From Coriobacteriia bacterium (GTDB taxonomy: Bacteria > Actinomycetota > Coriobacteriia > Coriobacteriales > RUG033): a stretch of 64,000 bases of DNA. Shown here piece after piece: positions 9,020-17,282 of the stretch. The notes beneath the pieces are model-generated. The model did not search any database. It saw only the letters and a list, made by a program, of their open reading frames with translations, and was not told where the DNA came from. Position numbers and translations under genes: made by a program. The stretch covers positions 89,962 to 153,961 of the forward strand of contig JAATFL010000009.1 of assembly GCA_015655215.1 (NCBI GenBank), read 5' to 3'. Numbering within the stretch: the first letter of the stretch is position 1; the number at the start of each line of letters is the position of its first letter.

Positions 9020-9028
9020 GGGGGTGCG

Positions 9029-9805
9029 ATGAGTCCCCGACGGCTATCCGGGATGTACACGACCCGCCAGGGACGGAAGGTCGCCTGGCGGGTCCGCTTC
9101 TCCTCGCGTGCGAAGCACGTCCGCCTCGTCCTTTCCGGTGGCGATGGGCTCGGGATCGTCGCACCGAACCGGTGGTGCGACGATCCCGAGAGCCTGCTCA
9201 TCGATCACGACGCGTGGATCGATCGCATGGTCGCACGCCTGGAGCGCGTCGCGGCGGAATCGGGCCAACGGGTCGACACCGAGCATCGGTTGCCTGCGAC
9301 CATCGCGCTTCGTGCGGTCCACGAGATGTGGCACGTCACCTACACGCCCTCTCCCAGTTCCCGGATCGCGGTGCACGCCGACAGGACCTCGCACGTGCTG
9401 GGCATCTTCGGACCGGTGGGCGAGAAGGAGCGGGTCGCCCGCGCGCTGCGTCGTTTCGTCGCGCGACGTGCGGAGGGGGCCCTCCCTTTGCGGATGCGGG
9501 ATATCGCGGCGAGCAAAGACCTCCCGTTGCGCTCGGTGCGGGTGTATCCGGCCCGTTCGCGATGGGGTTCCTGCTCGACGCAGGGTGACATCATGCTCTC
9601 GACGCGTCTGCTCTTCCTGTCCCCCGAGCTCGCCGAGCACGTGATGATGCACGAGCTCGCCCATCTCTCCCACATGGACCATGGGTCCCGGTTCCACGCA
9701 CGGCTCGACGCGTTCGACCCGCTTGCACGGGAACACGCGCGAGGACTGCGCGAGGCGGGTCCACTCGTGCCCTGGTGGATGGACGTCCGACGGGATGGCT
9801 CGTGA
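9029..9805 (+). CDS. YgjP/DUF45-type zinc metalloprotease-like protein
   Basis: Member of the YgjP-like (DUF45, WLM/SprT-like) metal-dependent hydrolase family; the physiological substrate is unknown. The 258-residue protein has the family signature VYPARSRWGSCSTQGDIMLSTRL, followed by the zinc motif HELAHLSHMDHGSRFH around residue 207, where the two His and Glu of HELAH and the later His supply the metal site and general base. The ATG at 9029 is nine bases after the rlmKL stop, so the two are probably cotranscribed. Length is near the family norm of 230-260. Confidence 0.88.
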   Translation: MSPRRLSGMYTTRQGRKVAWRVRFSSRAKHVRLVLSGGDGLGIVAPNRWCDDPESLLIDHDAWIDRMVARLERVAAESGQRVDTEHRLPATIALRAVHEMWHVTYTPSPSSRIAVHADRTSHVLGIFGPVGEKERVARALRRFVARRAEGALPLRMRDIAASKDLPLRSVRVYPARSRWGSCSTQGDIMLSTRLLFLSPELAEHVMMHELAHLSHMDHGSRFHARLDAFDPLAREHARGLREAGPLVPWWMDVRRDGS

Positions 9806-10120
9806 CGGGGTCTCTGGCGAGCTTGCACCGATTCACCTGACCTGTTCCCGTCATTCCCGGGGTCGCCGATGCCCCCACCTACCCTCACGCACCGATGCAG
9901 AGGGCCTTTCCGCAGGAAGACAAGGCTACTCTTCCTCGATGGCGACAGACTTCGGGGTATCCTGTCCACAGACTCAGGAGTATGATCACCATTTTCAATC
10001 AATGCCGAGCAGTTTCCCGTCGAGGTCGTCGTATGGTCGTGGGATGTCCGTCGTGCTCCAATCTCTCGCCTCGCGACGCTCGCGTCGGTCCGCTTTGGAT
10101 AAGGTCGTAGGAGGTCATGC
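9806..10120. other. 315-bp intergenic spacer, no gene seen
   Basis: No reading frame with credible composition and no strong hairpin is visible. A TATCCT hexamer near 9959-9964, and GATAAGG close to the next gene, are possible promoter elements. The following gene has a clear AGGAGG ribosome site at 10109-10114. Confidence 0.3.
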
Positions 10121-10753
10121 ATGGTTCAGGATATCGATAAGACCATCACGTTCGACCCATCGGGCGATTCGAGTGACGTCGCCGCGCAGGCCATCGCCGA
10201 CCCGACGATCCTCGCGGCGCTGGTCGAGAGACTGTCGGGAGACGACCGCCGCATCAGGCAGTTCTCCGCCTCCGCGCTCGATATGGTCTCGGAGACCGAC
10301 GCCGGCCTGCTCGTCGACTACGTCGACCAGCTTTCAGACGCCCTCTTCCGCCCCGAGGCCCAGACCCGGTGGCAAGCTCTCGAGACCCTGGAGCGCCTGG
10401 TCCCCCGCGACCCGGCGAACATCTCCGACGCGGTGGCCGGGGCGGAGTCCTGCCTCTTCGACGAGACGTCGGGCATCGTGTGCATTCGCGCCTTCCGGTT
10501 CCTCTGCGTCTACGGGGCGACCACCAGCAGGCGCGCCGAAAGGGTCTGGCCGCTCATCGACGAGGCGATCCAGTGCTACCATGGTGACCCCGGCTTCAAC
10601 GAGATGCTCACGAGCCTGCTCGTCTTCGCAGGCAACAGCAGTTCCAAGAAGGTCAAGAAAGCCATCGTCGATCGAATGAGCTTCGACGCGAACAGCGGTC
10701 GGGGCGGCCTCAAGCACCGCGCGGGCCAGATCATCGCGGCGGCAGAGGCGTAG
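10121..10753 (+). CDS. HEAT-repeat-like helical protein, function unknown
   Basis: A 210-residue protein with no recognisable catalytic motif. It is predicted almost entirely helical, with repeating units of about 35-40 residues (ADPTILAALVERLSGDDRRIRQFSASALDMVSE; ALFRPEAQTRWQALETLERLVPRDP; ETSGIVCIRAFRFLCVYG) that resemble HEAT/ARM repeats, usually protein-interaction scaffolds. The sequence shows no signal peptide or membrane segment. An AGGAGG site lies 6-11 bases before the ATG. A compact hairpin (10770-10791) follows the stop, so it may be a single-gene unit. No neighbour suggests a role. Confidence 0.75.
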   Translation: MVQDIDKTITFDPSGDSSDVAAQAIADPTILAALVERLSGDDRRIRQFSASALDMVSETDAGLLVDYVDQLSDALFRPEAQTRWQALETLERLVPRDPANISDAVAGAESCLFDETSGIVCIRAFRFLCVYGATTSRRAERVWPLIDEAIQCYHGDPGFNEMLTSLLVFAGNSSSKKVKKAIVDRMSFDANSGRGGLKHRAGQIIAAAEA

Positions 10754-10769
10754 GGCGCCGTGGCCCCTT

Positions 10770-10791
10770 GGCGTCGCCTACGGGCGACGCC
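10770..10791 (+). terminator. Hairpin after the HEAT-like gene
   Basis: A nine-pair perfect stem (GGCGTCGCC, loop TACG, GGCGACGCC) starts 16 bases after the stop codon. No T-tract follows, as with the other terminator-like hairpins in this window. Confidence 0.5.
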
Positions 10792-10868
10792 CCTCGCTGT
10801 CGTGCCCCCGAACGGCAAGCGCGACGATACATCAACGACGTACCGACATCTCGACCAAGGAGCCATGC

Positions 10869-11960
10869 ATGGCACAGCATACGGTCACCCTCATCCCCGG
10901 CGATGGCATCGGCCCTGAGATCGCCCAGGCGATGACGCGCGTGGTCGGTGCTTCGGGGGTCGACATGGTGTGGGAGGTCGCAGAGGCCGGTCTGGGCGTG
11001 ATGGACGAATATGGAACGCCCTTGCCGCGCTACGTCGTCGACTCCGTCCGCAAGAACAAGGTTGCCATCAAGGGGCCGGTGACCACGCCGGTCGGCACGG
11101 GGTTCCGCAGCATCAACGTGGCGCTCCGCAAGGAACTCGACCTCTACGTCAACCTGCGTCCCGCGCTGTCGATCCCCGGCACCGGCGCGCGCTACGAGGA
11201 CGTCGACATCGTGATCGTGCGGGAGAACACGGAAGATCTCTACGCCGGCATCGAGTTCGCCAAGGGCTCCCGCGGTGCGCAGCGGCTCGCCCACCTCGTC
11301 GCGGAGGAGGACGCCGGCATCATCCGTCCCGACGCGGGTATCTCCATCAAGCCCATCACGGTCACCGCTTCGGAGCGTATCGTGCGCTGGGCGTTCGAGT
11401 ACGCGCTCGCCAACGACCGCCATAAGGTGACCGCGGTGCACAAGGCCAACATCATGAAGTTCTCGGACGGCCTGTTCCTCGAGGTCGCCCGCAGGGTCGC
11501 CGCCGAGTACGAGGGCCGCATCGCCTTCGAGGACCGCATCGTCGACGCGACGTGCATGGGCCTCGTGCTCTATCCGCACGATTTCGACGTGCTCGTGCTT
11601 CCCAACCTCTACGGCGACATCGTCTCCGACCTCACCGCCGGCATGGTGGGTGGCCTGGGCATGGCTCCCGGTGCCAACATCGGTAGGGACTGCGCCGTCT
11701 TCGAGGCCGTGCACGGATCCGCCCCTGACATCGCGGGCAAGGGCATCGCCAACCCGACCGCGATCATCCTCTCGGCGACCATGATGCTGCACCACCTTGG
11801 CGAGCACGAGGCTGCCGAGAGGGTGACCGGCGCCATCCGTCGGGTCTACGCCTCCGGCGAGCACGTGACCGGCGACATCAAGCGCACGGTCACCGGGAGT
11901 GCGGCCGGCGCGGCCACCACGCGCGAGTTCACCGACGCCGTGGTCGCTGCGATGCGGTAG
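10869..11960 (+). CDS. Isocitrate/isopropylmalate dehydrogenase family, probably NAD-isocitrate dehydrogenase
   Basis: Beta-decarboxylating dehydrogenase of 363 residues. [12 protein letters not shown] opens the fold. [21 protein letters not shown] carries the substrate Ser/Asn and Arg residues in the arrangement typical of isocitrate dehydrogenases (S-x-N before LRK). [20 protein letters not shown] and [13 protein letters not shown] hold the catalytic Tyr/Lys and metal Asp residues. A separate leuB lies in the leucine operon at 40.7 kb, which supports isocitrate rather than isopropylmalate here. NAD preference is inferred from similarity to the NAD-IDH subgroup. The second ATG (10869) of two closely spaced ATGs is used; the first, at 10865, is out of frame. 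Its 2-oxoglutarate product would feed glutamate synthesis. Confidence 0.85.
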   Translation: MAQHTVTLIPGDGIGPEIAQAMTRVVGASGVDMVWEVAEAGLGVMDEYGTPLPRYVVDSVRKNKVAIKGPVTTPVGTGFRSINVALRKELDLYVNLRPALSIPGTGARYEDVDIVIVRENTEDLYAGIEFAKGSRGAQRLAHLVAEEDAGIIRPDAGISIKPITVTASERIVRWAFEYALANDRHKVTAVHKANIMKFSDGLFLEVARRVAAEYEGRIAFEDRIVDATCMGLVLYPHDFDVLVLPNLYGDIVSDLTAGMVGGLGMAPGANIGRDCAVFEAVHGSAPDIAGKGIANPTAIILSATMMLHHLGEHEAAERVTGAIRRVYASGEHVTGDIKRTVTGSAAGAATTREFTDAVVAAMR

Positions 11961-12011
11961 GGTCTCCCGGGGCATGCCCCTGCAGATGGTCTTCCTGCCG
12001 GCGCGGATACC

Positions 12012-13058
12012 TCACTTCGCATCGACACCATATGCGTGCAGCAGCTGATGCCTGAAGGCGGTGTCCTTGGTGCCGTCGGGTAGCTTGAACGCCGTCATCT
12101 CGAGCAGATGTCCCATCGACTTCACGCGGAGTGCGGCTTCGTGCGCGCGAGGAAGCATCCCCGCCTCCTCGCAGGCCCTCCGGGCCTCGGCTGCGCGCCC
12201 GGGGTCGTCCTCGCCAAACGTCGCGTCTATCTCCTCCTGGGTGACCTCGAGGTCGAGATGCTCGGCCAACGCGAGGAGCGCGAGCCCCTGTGCGACCATC
12301 TGACGCGTCTCCTCCTGCAACCGCTTCTCGAACTGCTCGGATGTGATGCGCTCCTGCTCCAGGAACCGCTCCTTCGAGATACCCTGCTGCTTGAGGAACG
12401 TCAGGAAGCTGCGGGTCGAGTTTCCGAGTGCCTCGCGCACCGCCTCGTCGGGGAGGGGATCGACCAGTCGGGTGGCGAGGACGTCGGCGGCGGCGATGGG
12501 AGCGGATGCGAGAAGCTCTTCGCGGCGCCGGTTCTCCAGACGCAGGCGAGCGCCTGCACGAAACTCGGCAACGGTGGACATGCCCGTGATGTTCTCCCTC
12601 ATCCAGGCGTCGGTGAGGGCGGGGACGACTCTGCGGCGCAGTTCGAGCACGGTGACCGTGGAGTCGAGGTGAAGCGGTGACCGCGAGCCGTCAGAGGTCG
12701 CTTCGCCCATGCCGGGAAGGTCGAACGAGATGGTCGCCGTCTCCCCCACGGAGAGTCCGAGCAGTTGCCTCTCGAATGCGTCGGGCATGGCATGGCAACC
12801 CAACTCGAGGTCGTGACCGGGTGTGGTGAGGCGTGGATAGGGGTCCCCATCCCTGGTCGACTCGATGGCCAGGTGGACGATGTCATCGTCGCGTATCGTG
12901 CGCGGTGCGACCCTCTCGTGGCGCGCATGGGCCCGCAAGGTGCGAGCGATCTCGTCATCGACGAGCCGCTCGCTTACGCTGCCTGCTGGCAGCGCCACCT
13001 CGACCGTGTCGTATGAGGTGAGCGTGTGATGGGGCAGGGCGGTGCGATCGCGTTGCAT
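12012..13058 (-). CDS. Trigger-factor-like peptidyl-prolyl isomerase/chaperone lacking the ribosome-binding domain
   Basis: The 348-residue protein resembles the middle and C-terminal parts of trigger factor. Residues about 45-145 look like the FKBP-type PPIase domain (DDDIVHLAIES, GLSVGETATISFDLPG). The rest matches the helical chaperone arms (TDAWMRENITGMSTVAEFRAGARLRLENRRR, and LALLALAEHLDLEVTQEEIDATF). The N-terminal ribosome-docking domain with its GFRxGK-type signature is absent, and full trigger factor is nearer 430-450 residues. On the minus strand GGGAGGAA sits two bases before the ATG at 13058; an in-frame GTG at 13070 overlaps that site and is rejected. It is convergent with the isocitrate dehydrogenase gene. 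It is probably a paralogue rather than the main trigger factor. Confidence 0.78.
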   Translation of the reverse strand: MQRDRTALPHHTLTSYDTVEVALPAGSVSERLVDDEIARTLRAHARHERVAPRTIRDDDIVHLAIESTRDGDPYPRLTTPGHDLELGCHAMPDAFERQLLGLSVGETATISFDLPGMGEATSDGSRSPLHLDSTVTVLELRRRVVPALTDAWMRENITGMSTVAEFRAGARLRLENRRREELLASAPIAAADVLATRLVDPLPDEAVREALGNSTRSFLTFLKQQGISKERFLEQERITSEQFEKRLQEETRQMVAQGLALLALAEHLDLEVTQEEIDATFGEDDPGRAAEARRACEEAGMLPRAHEAALRVKSMGHLLEMTAFKLPDGTKDTAFRHQLLHAYGVDAK

Positions 13059-13245
13059 GGTTCCTCCCACCTAGATGTTCTGCCGTGGTGGTCCAAGACG
13101 GGCACCACACCGTATTCCAGCCCAGTCTATCCGACCGAGGACGCCACAGGCTTGCCATCCGGTGGACGTCACCGTTTGCAACGGTTCTGTAAACGGGAAC
13201 TACGTTAGTGTAGGGGGCGCTGATGAAATCCGACGAGGAGGTTCC

Positions 13246-13707
13246 ATGGGTCTGCCCATAACCGCTCCTGCTGGACCTGTCGCTGTGAGCGCCTGCCTCA
13301 TAGGATATCCCTGTCGTTACAACGGTGATTCCCGTGCGTGCCGGGCGGTCGCCGAGCTGGCGAGGGATCGCGTGCTCGTACCCATCTGCCCGGAGGAGCT
13401 GGGGGGATTGCCCACGCCCCGTGCCGCCGCCGAGATCGTCAGGAGCGGCAACGGGCAGCGTTGCGTGCGTACCGAGGAGGGCGACGACCTCACCGCCGCA
13501 TACGCCCAGGGGGCGGCACGTGCCCTGTCGATCGCCTTGGACGCCGAGGTGGGATGCGCCGTGCTCAAGGAGAACAGCCCCTCGTGCGGCAGCGGCCGCG
13601 TCTACGACGGCACGTTCTCAGGGGAGAGGATATGCGGCACCGGCATCGCCGCACAGCTCTTCATCGATGCCGACATCCCCATCTTCTCGGAATCCGACAT
13701 CGCCTGA
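13246..13707 (+). CDS. DUF523 family protein
   Basis: A 153-residue member of DUF523, whose function is unknown. Conserved family blocks are VSACLIGYPCRYNGDS near the start, VPICPEELGGLPTPR, and LKENSPSCGSGRVYDG. The Cys residues in these blocks suggest a metal or thiol site, and some relatives are linked to 2-thiouracil desulfidase (TudS) activity, so sulfur removal from modified bases is possible but unproven here. The ATG at 13246 has GAGGAGG upstream. It is divergent from the trigger-factor-like gene across a 187-bp spacer with inverted repeats. Confidence 0.85.
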   Translation: MGLPITAPAGPVAVSACLIGYPCRYNGDSRACRAVAELARDRVLVPICPEELGGLPTPRAAAEIVRSGNGQRCVRTEEGDDLTAAYAQGAARALSIALDAEVGCAVLKENSPSCGSGRVYDGTFSGERICGTGIAAQLFIDADIPIFSESDIA

Positions 13708-13869
13708 CTGACGCGTGGCACTCGGCGCGCGAGGGCGACGTGCGGCCATCGTGCACAGGGTGAACATCCGGCAACGGCTCCGTGAGGGACGCACTCGCCC
13801 GTGACCGCCCCGCTACAATGTTGGCGTTGTCTGGGCACGAGGCCTGGGCTGCGAGGACAAGGGGTGCGC

Positions 13870-14631
13870 ATGGGTCGTGCAGCGATTATCCTTGGGTCGA
13901 ACTGCGAATCCATCTCCAACATGATCGCGATCGACAGCGTGCTGCCCTACTCGTCGATCCCCGATTTCCACATGGCCACACAGAGCGTCCCGGGGCATTC
14001 CCTCGAGGTCCTGGTCGGTACCCTCGCCGATAAGGACGTGCTGTGCTACTGCGGTCGTGCCCACCTCTACCAGGGACTTTCCTCCTACGATGTGGCGGCA
14101 CCCGTGCGCCATGCCTACCATGCAGGTTGCGACACGCTCATCAACATATGCAATGCGGCTGCGCTCGATGGTGCGGTGTGCGAGGGTGACCTCATGCTGG
14201 TGAATGACCAGCTCAACTTCTCAGATGCGAGCCCGCTGGTGGGGCCGAGCGCCTTCTTCCCCGATGACGTCCCCTTCATCGACGTGTGCGACGCCTATGA
14301 CGATCGCCTGCGAGAGGTGGCGCATGCCGTTGCCGTGGAGAAGGGCATCGACCTTGCGGAGGGCGCCATCGCGTGCACCGTGGGTCCTCAGTACCTCACC
14401 GCCATCGAGGCGCATGCGCTTCAGAGCGTCGGCTGCTCGGCCAGCACGCTATCGCTTGCAAGCGAGGTCATCCAGGCACGTGCCCTCGGCATGCGCACGA
14501 TGGGTATCGCCCAGGTCACGCACAGCGCCGGGACGCGCATGCGGCCGGCAAACTCCACGGAGAGGGAGCGCGGGCGCGTCATGCACGAGAACATGGCGCG
14601 TCTCGTCGCCGGTATCCTCCAAAGGCTGTAA
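13870..14631 (+). CDS. Purine nucleoside phosphorylase-like protein with altered active-site motifs
   Basis: Trimeric class I nucleoside phosphorylase fold, 253 residues. Recognisable blocks are CGRAHLYQG (family: CGR-x-HLYEG), [23 protein letters not shown], and [16 protein letters not shown] (family: SGPQYETPAE). The usual GMST block reads STLS, and the base-recognition Asn of the VTN segment (Asn243 in the human enzyme) is His (QVTHSAG). Specificity is therefore probably not that of ordinary PNP. It lies 190 bp before ahcY and near mtnA, so it may act on adenosine, inosine or methylthioadenosine in SAM by-product salvage. The ATG at 13870 is preceded by AAGGGG. A TACAAT hexamer at 13814-13819 is a likely -10. 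Confidence 0.78.
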   Translation: MGRAAIILGSNCESISNMIAIDSVLPYSSIPDFHMATQSVPGHSLEVLVGTLADKDVLCYCGRAHLYQGLSSYDVAAPVRHAYHAGCDTLINICNAAALDGAVCEGDLMLVNDQLNFSDASPLVGPSAFFPDDVPFIDVCDAYDDRLREVAHAVAVEKGIDLAEGAIACTVGPQYLTAIEAHALQSVGCSASTLSLASEVIQARALGMRTMGIAQVTHSAGTRMRPANSTERERGRVMHENMARLVAGILQRL

Positions 14632-14821
14632 GGGCGCGTGGGTGCCGCTGGTCGCCGCAGTCTGCGGCGCCGCCGAGCTCCAGGGCGGTCCAACTGGGCA
14701 GGACCTGCCCGAGCCGGTATCCTCGATACATGGCTCGACCTCGCCACCCGTCGCCCCCCGGGGTCGGATCGGCTGCGGGGGACGCGACCAAGGACCTTAT
14801 CCGCCAACCAGAAGGAGCCTC

Positions 14822-16081
14822 ATGCAATACGATATCAAGGACATCGACCTCGCCGATGCGGGACGCGCCCGCATCGAATGGGCCGATCGCGACATGCCGG
14901 TGCTTGCGCGGATACGCGCTCGCTTCGAGCGCGAGAAGCCCCTTGCGGGCATCCGCATCAGCGCCTGCCTCCACGTGACCACCGAGACGGCCAACCTCAT
15001 GCGCACCCTCAAGTCCGGCGGTGCCGATGTGCTGCTGTGTGCGAGCAACCCGCTCTCCACGCAGGACGATACGGCCGCTTCGCTGGTGCGCGACTATGGC
15101 ATCTCCGTCTATGCCATCAAGGGCGAGGACACCGAGACCTACTATCGTCACATCGACGCGGCCATCGCCACAGGTCCGCACATCACGATGGACGACGGCG
15201 CCGATACCGTGGGTCGGATCCACGAACTGCACCCCGAGGCCCTTGAGGGCATCATCGGAGGCACCGAGGAGACCACCACCGGTGTCATCCGCCTGGCGGC
15301 CATGGCTGCCGACGGTGCGCTCAAATACCCCATCGTCGCGGTGAACGACGCCAAGACCAAGCACTTCTTCGACAACCGCTACGGCACCGGTCAGTCCACG
15401 CTCGACGGTATCGTGCGTGCCACCAACCGTCTGCTCGCCGGTCGCAACTTCGTCGTCTCGGGCTATGGCTGGTGCGGTCGTGGCCTTGCCAACCGTGCGC
15501 GCGGCATGGGTTCCAACGTCATCGTGTGCGAGGTGGATGCGAGCAAGGCCCTCGAGGCCTTCATGGACGGTTATCGCGTCATGCCCGCTGCCCGTGCCGC
15601 CCGCGTCGCCGATATATGGACCACCGTCACCGGCGACCTCAACGTGATCGACGAGGCCGCGTTCAAGGAGATGAAGAGTGGTGCCATCATCTGCAACTCG
15701 GGCCACTTCAACGCCGAGATCAACATCCCCTGGCTGCGAGAGCACGCCGTCAAGACAGAGGAACTCAAGCCGATGGTCGAGGAGTTCACCCTCGAGGACG
15801 GCCGCACCATCATCCTGCTGTGCGACGGGCGTCTCGTGAACCTGTCCTGCGCGGAGGGGCATCCCGCCGAGGTGATGGACATGAGCTTTGCCAACCAGGC
15901 TCTCTGCGCCGAGTACATGGTGGCCCACGCAGCCGATCTCAAGCCCGGTTGCTATCCCGTCCCAGAGGACATCGACGACGGCATCGCGCGGCTCAAGCTG
16001 CATGCCCTCGGCGTCGAGATCGATACGCTCACGCCCGAGCAGGAGCGATACCTCAACTCCTGGAACATGGGTACGGTGTAG
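14822..16081 (+). CDS. ahcY: Adenosylhomocysteinase (S-adenosylhomocysteine hydrolase)
   Basis: NAD-dependent hydrolysis of S-adenosylhomocysteine to homocysteine and adenosine, relieving product inhibition of methyltransferases. The 419-residue protein carries [37 protein letters not shown], the catalytic Lys/Asp segment [17 protein letters not shown], the NAD loop [20 protein letters not shown], and SGHFNAEI. The length matches shorter bacterial/archaeal forms that lack the insert of about 40 residues found in many proteobacterial enzymes. AAGGAG precedes the ATG at 14822. The upstream phosphorylase-like gene may consume the adenosine released. A hairpin (16093-16121) follows the stop. Confidence 0.95.
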   Translation: MQYDIKDIDLADAGRARIEWADRDMPVLARIRARFEREKPLAGIRISACLHVTTETANLMRTLKSGGADVLLCASNPLSTQDDTAASLVRDYGISVYAIKGEDTETYYRHIDAAIATGPHITMDDGADTVGRIHELHPEALEGIIGGTEETTTGVIRLAAMAADGALKYPIVAVNDAKTKHFFDNRYGTGQSTLDGIVRATNRLLAGRNFVVSGYGWCGRGLANRARGMGSNVIVCEVDASKALEAFMDGYRVMPAARAARVADIWTTVTGDLNVIDEAAFKEMKSGAIICNSGHFNAEINIPWLREHAVKTEELKPMVEEFTLEDGRTIILLCDGRLVNLSCAEGHPAEVMDMSFANQALCAEYMVAHAADLKPGCYPVPEDIDDGIARLKLHALGVEIDTLTPEQERYLNSWNMGTV

Positions 16082-16092
16082 GTGCGTCTCAC

Positions 16093-16121
16093 GTGGATGG
16101 CGTCGTCGTGACACCATCCAC
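16093..16121 (+). terminator. Hairpin downstream of ahcY
   Basis: Eight-base perfect stem GTGGATGG / CCATCCAC with a 13-base loop, 11 bases after the ahcY stop. There is no strong T-tract, only CCTTGA after the stem. Confidence 0.45.
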
Positions 16122-16337
16122 CTTGACCCGGCACGCACCATGGTGGCGCTACGTCACCTCCGGCTCGGGGGGGTGCATGGTGCGCCTGGTTCTGCGAAAG
16201 GGTTCGCGAAGCATGGCGGGAAGCCTATTGTGACGCCTCGGTCGCTTCTCTGTGGGGAAGGGGTGGAGGGGTGCGATTCGTGGATACGGCGCTCCTATAC
16301 TGTAGGGGAACGTCGTGCGCATCCAGGAAGGTACCCT

Positions 16338-17282
16338 GTGGACCTTATCTCCGTGGTCGTCCCCTGCTATAACGAAGAAGCGGCCCTGCCCTTCTTCATC
16401 GATGCCCTCCGCCGTGTCATGCGGCAGATGAAGGATGAGGTCCGCTTCGAGGTCATCATCATCGATGACGGTTCGACGGACGGTACGCTCGTGTTGGTCC
16501 GTGCCCAGAGTGCCTCCGACAGACGCTTCCGGTACGTCTCGCTATCGCGCAACTTCGGCAAGGAGTCGGCGCTTTATGCCGGTGCGAGCAGGGCGCAGGG
16601 CGACTATGTCGTCATGATGGACGTCGACCTGCAGGATCCGCCCGAACTCCTACCTCAGATGTACCACATCCTTTCGGCTGACGACGAGGGGGAGCGGCGT
16701 TACGACTCCGTCGGCACGCGCCGCGTCACCCGCACAGGCGAGCCCTTCATCAGGTCGCTTCTCGCTCGGGGGTTCTATCGGCTCATCAGCAAGATGCAGG
16801 ACATCGAGATCGTCGACGGTGCACGCGACTACCGCATGATGACACGTCGGATGACCGACGCGGTCCTCTCCCTCAAGGAGCACGCGCGTTTTTCGAAGGG
16901 CATCGTGAGCTGGGTGGGCTTTCAGACGAAGTGGATCGAGTACGAGAACGTCTGCCGCGTGGCGGGGGAGACCAAGTGGTCGTTCGGCAAGCTCGTGCTC
17001 TACGCGCTTGAGTGCATCACGGACTTTTCCACCAAGCCCCTCTCCATCGCCACGTTCGTGGGTATCCTCACGTGCATCGCATCCGTGGCCCTCTTCCTGT
17101 TCTTTGGGATCAAAGCCGCCGTCTGGGGCGATCCGGTCCCCGGCTTCCCCACCCTGATATGCATCGTGCTGTTCCTCGGCGGCGTGCAGCTGTTCTGCAT
17201 CGGCATGCTCGGTCGCTACCTTGCCGCGGCCTACCTGGAGATCAAGGACCGGCCTCTCTACATCGCGAAGGAGGAGTCCTAG
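16338..17282 (+). CDS. Glycosyltransferase family 2 membrane protein (GtrB/dolichol-phosphate mannosyltransferase-like)
   Basis: Transfers a sugar from a nucleotide sugar to a polyprenyl phosphate carrier at the inner face of the membrane. The 314-residue protein shows SVVVPCYNEEAALP, VIIIDDGSTDGT, SLSRNFGKESALYAG and MMDVDLQDPPELLP (DxD-type metal site), and DGARDYRMMTRRM. Two predicted transmembrane helices follow near residues 232-256 and 266-292, as in GtrB. A GTG start at 16338 is preceded by AGGAAGG and begins the conserved domain directly. Its stop codon abuts the GTG of a multi-membrane-spanning glycosyltransferase-like gene, so the pair probably makes and then uses a lipid-linked sugar for a surface polymer or glycoprotein. 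Confidence 0.9.
   Translation: MDLISVVVPCYNEEAALPFFIDALRRVMRQMKDEVRFEVIIIDDGSTDGTLVLVRAQSASDRRFRYVSLSRNFGKESALYAGASRAQGDYVVMMDVDLQDPPELLPQMYHILSADDEGERRYDSVGTRRVTRTGEPFIRSLLARGFYRLISKMQDIEIVDGARDYRMMTRRMTDAVLSLKEHARFSKGIVSWVGFQTKWIEYENVCRVAGETKWSFGKLVLYALECITDFSTKPLSIATFVGILTCIASVALFLFFGIKAAVWGDPVPGFPTLICIVLFLGGVQLFCIGMLGRYLAAAYLEIKDRPLYIAKEES

Noticed and set aside
7839..9032. Long alternative frame of about 400 codons over the RlmKL tail
   Set aside because: It is Ala/Arg/Val low-complexity sequence produced by the same GC-rich repeat composition in another frame. The RlmKL frame is continuous through its conserved domains and into the tail.
14579..16141. Antisense frame of 520 codons across ahcY
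   Set aside because: Antisense frames stay open easily in GC-rich genes. The plus strand encodes an unmistakable AhcY, and the antisense product has no family features.
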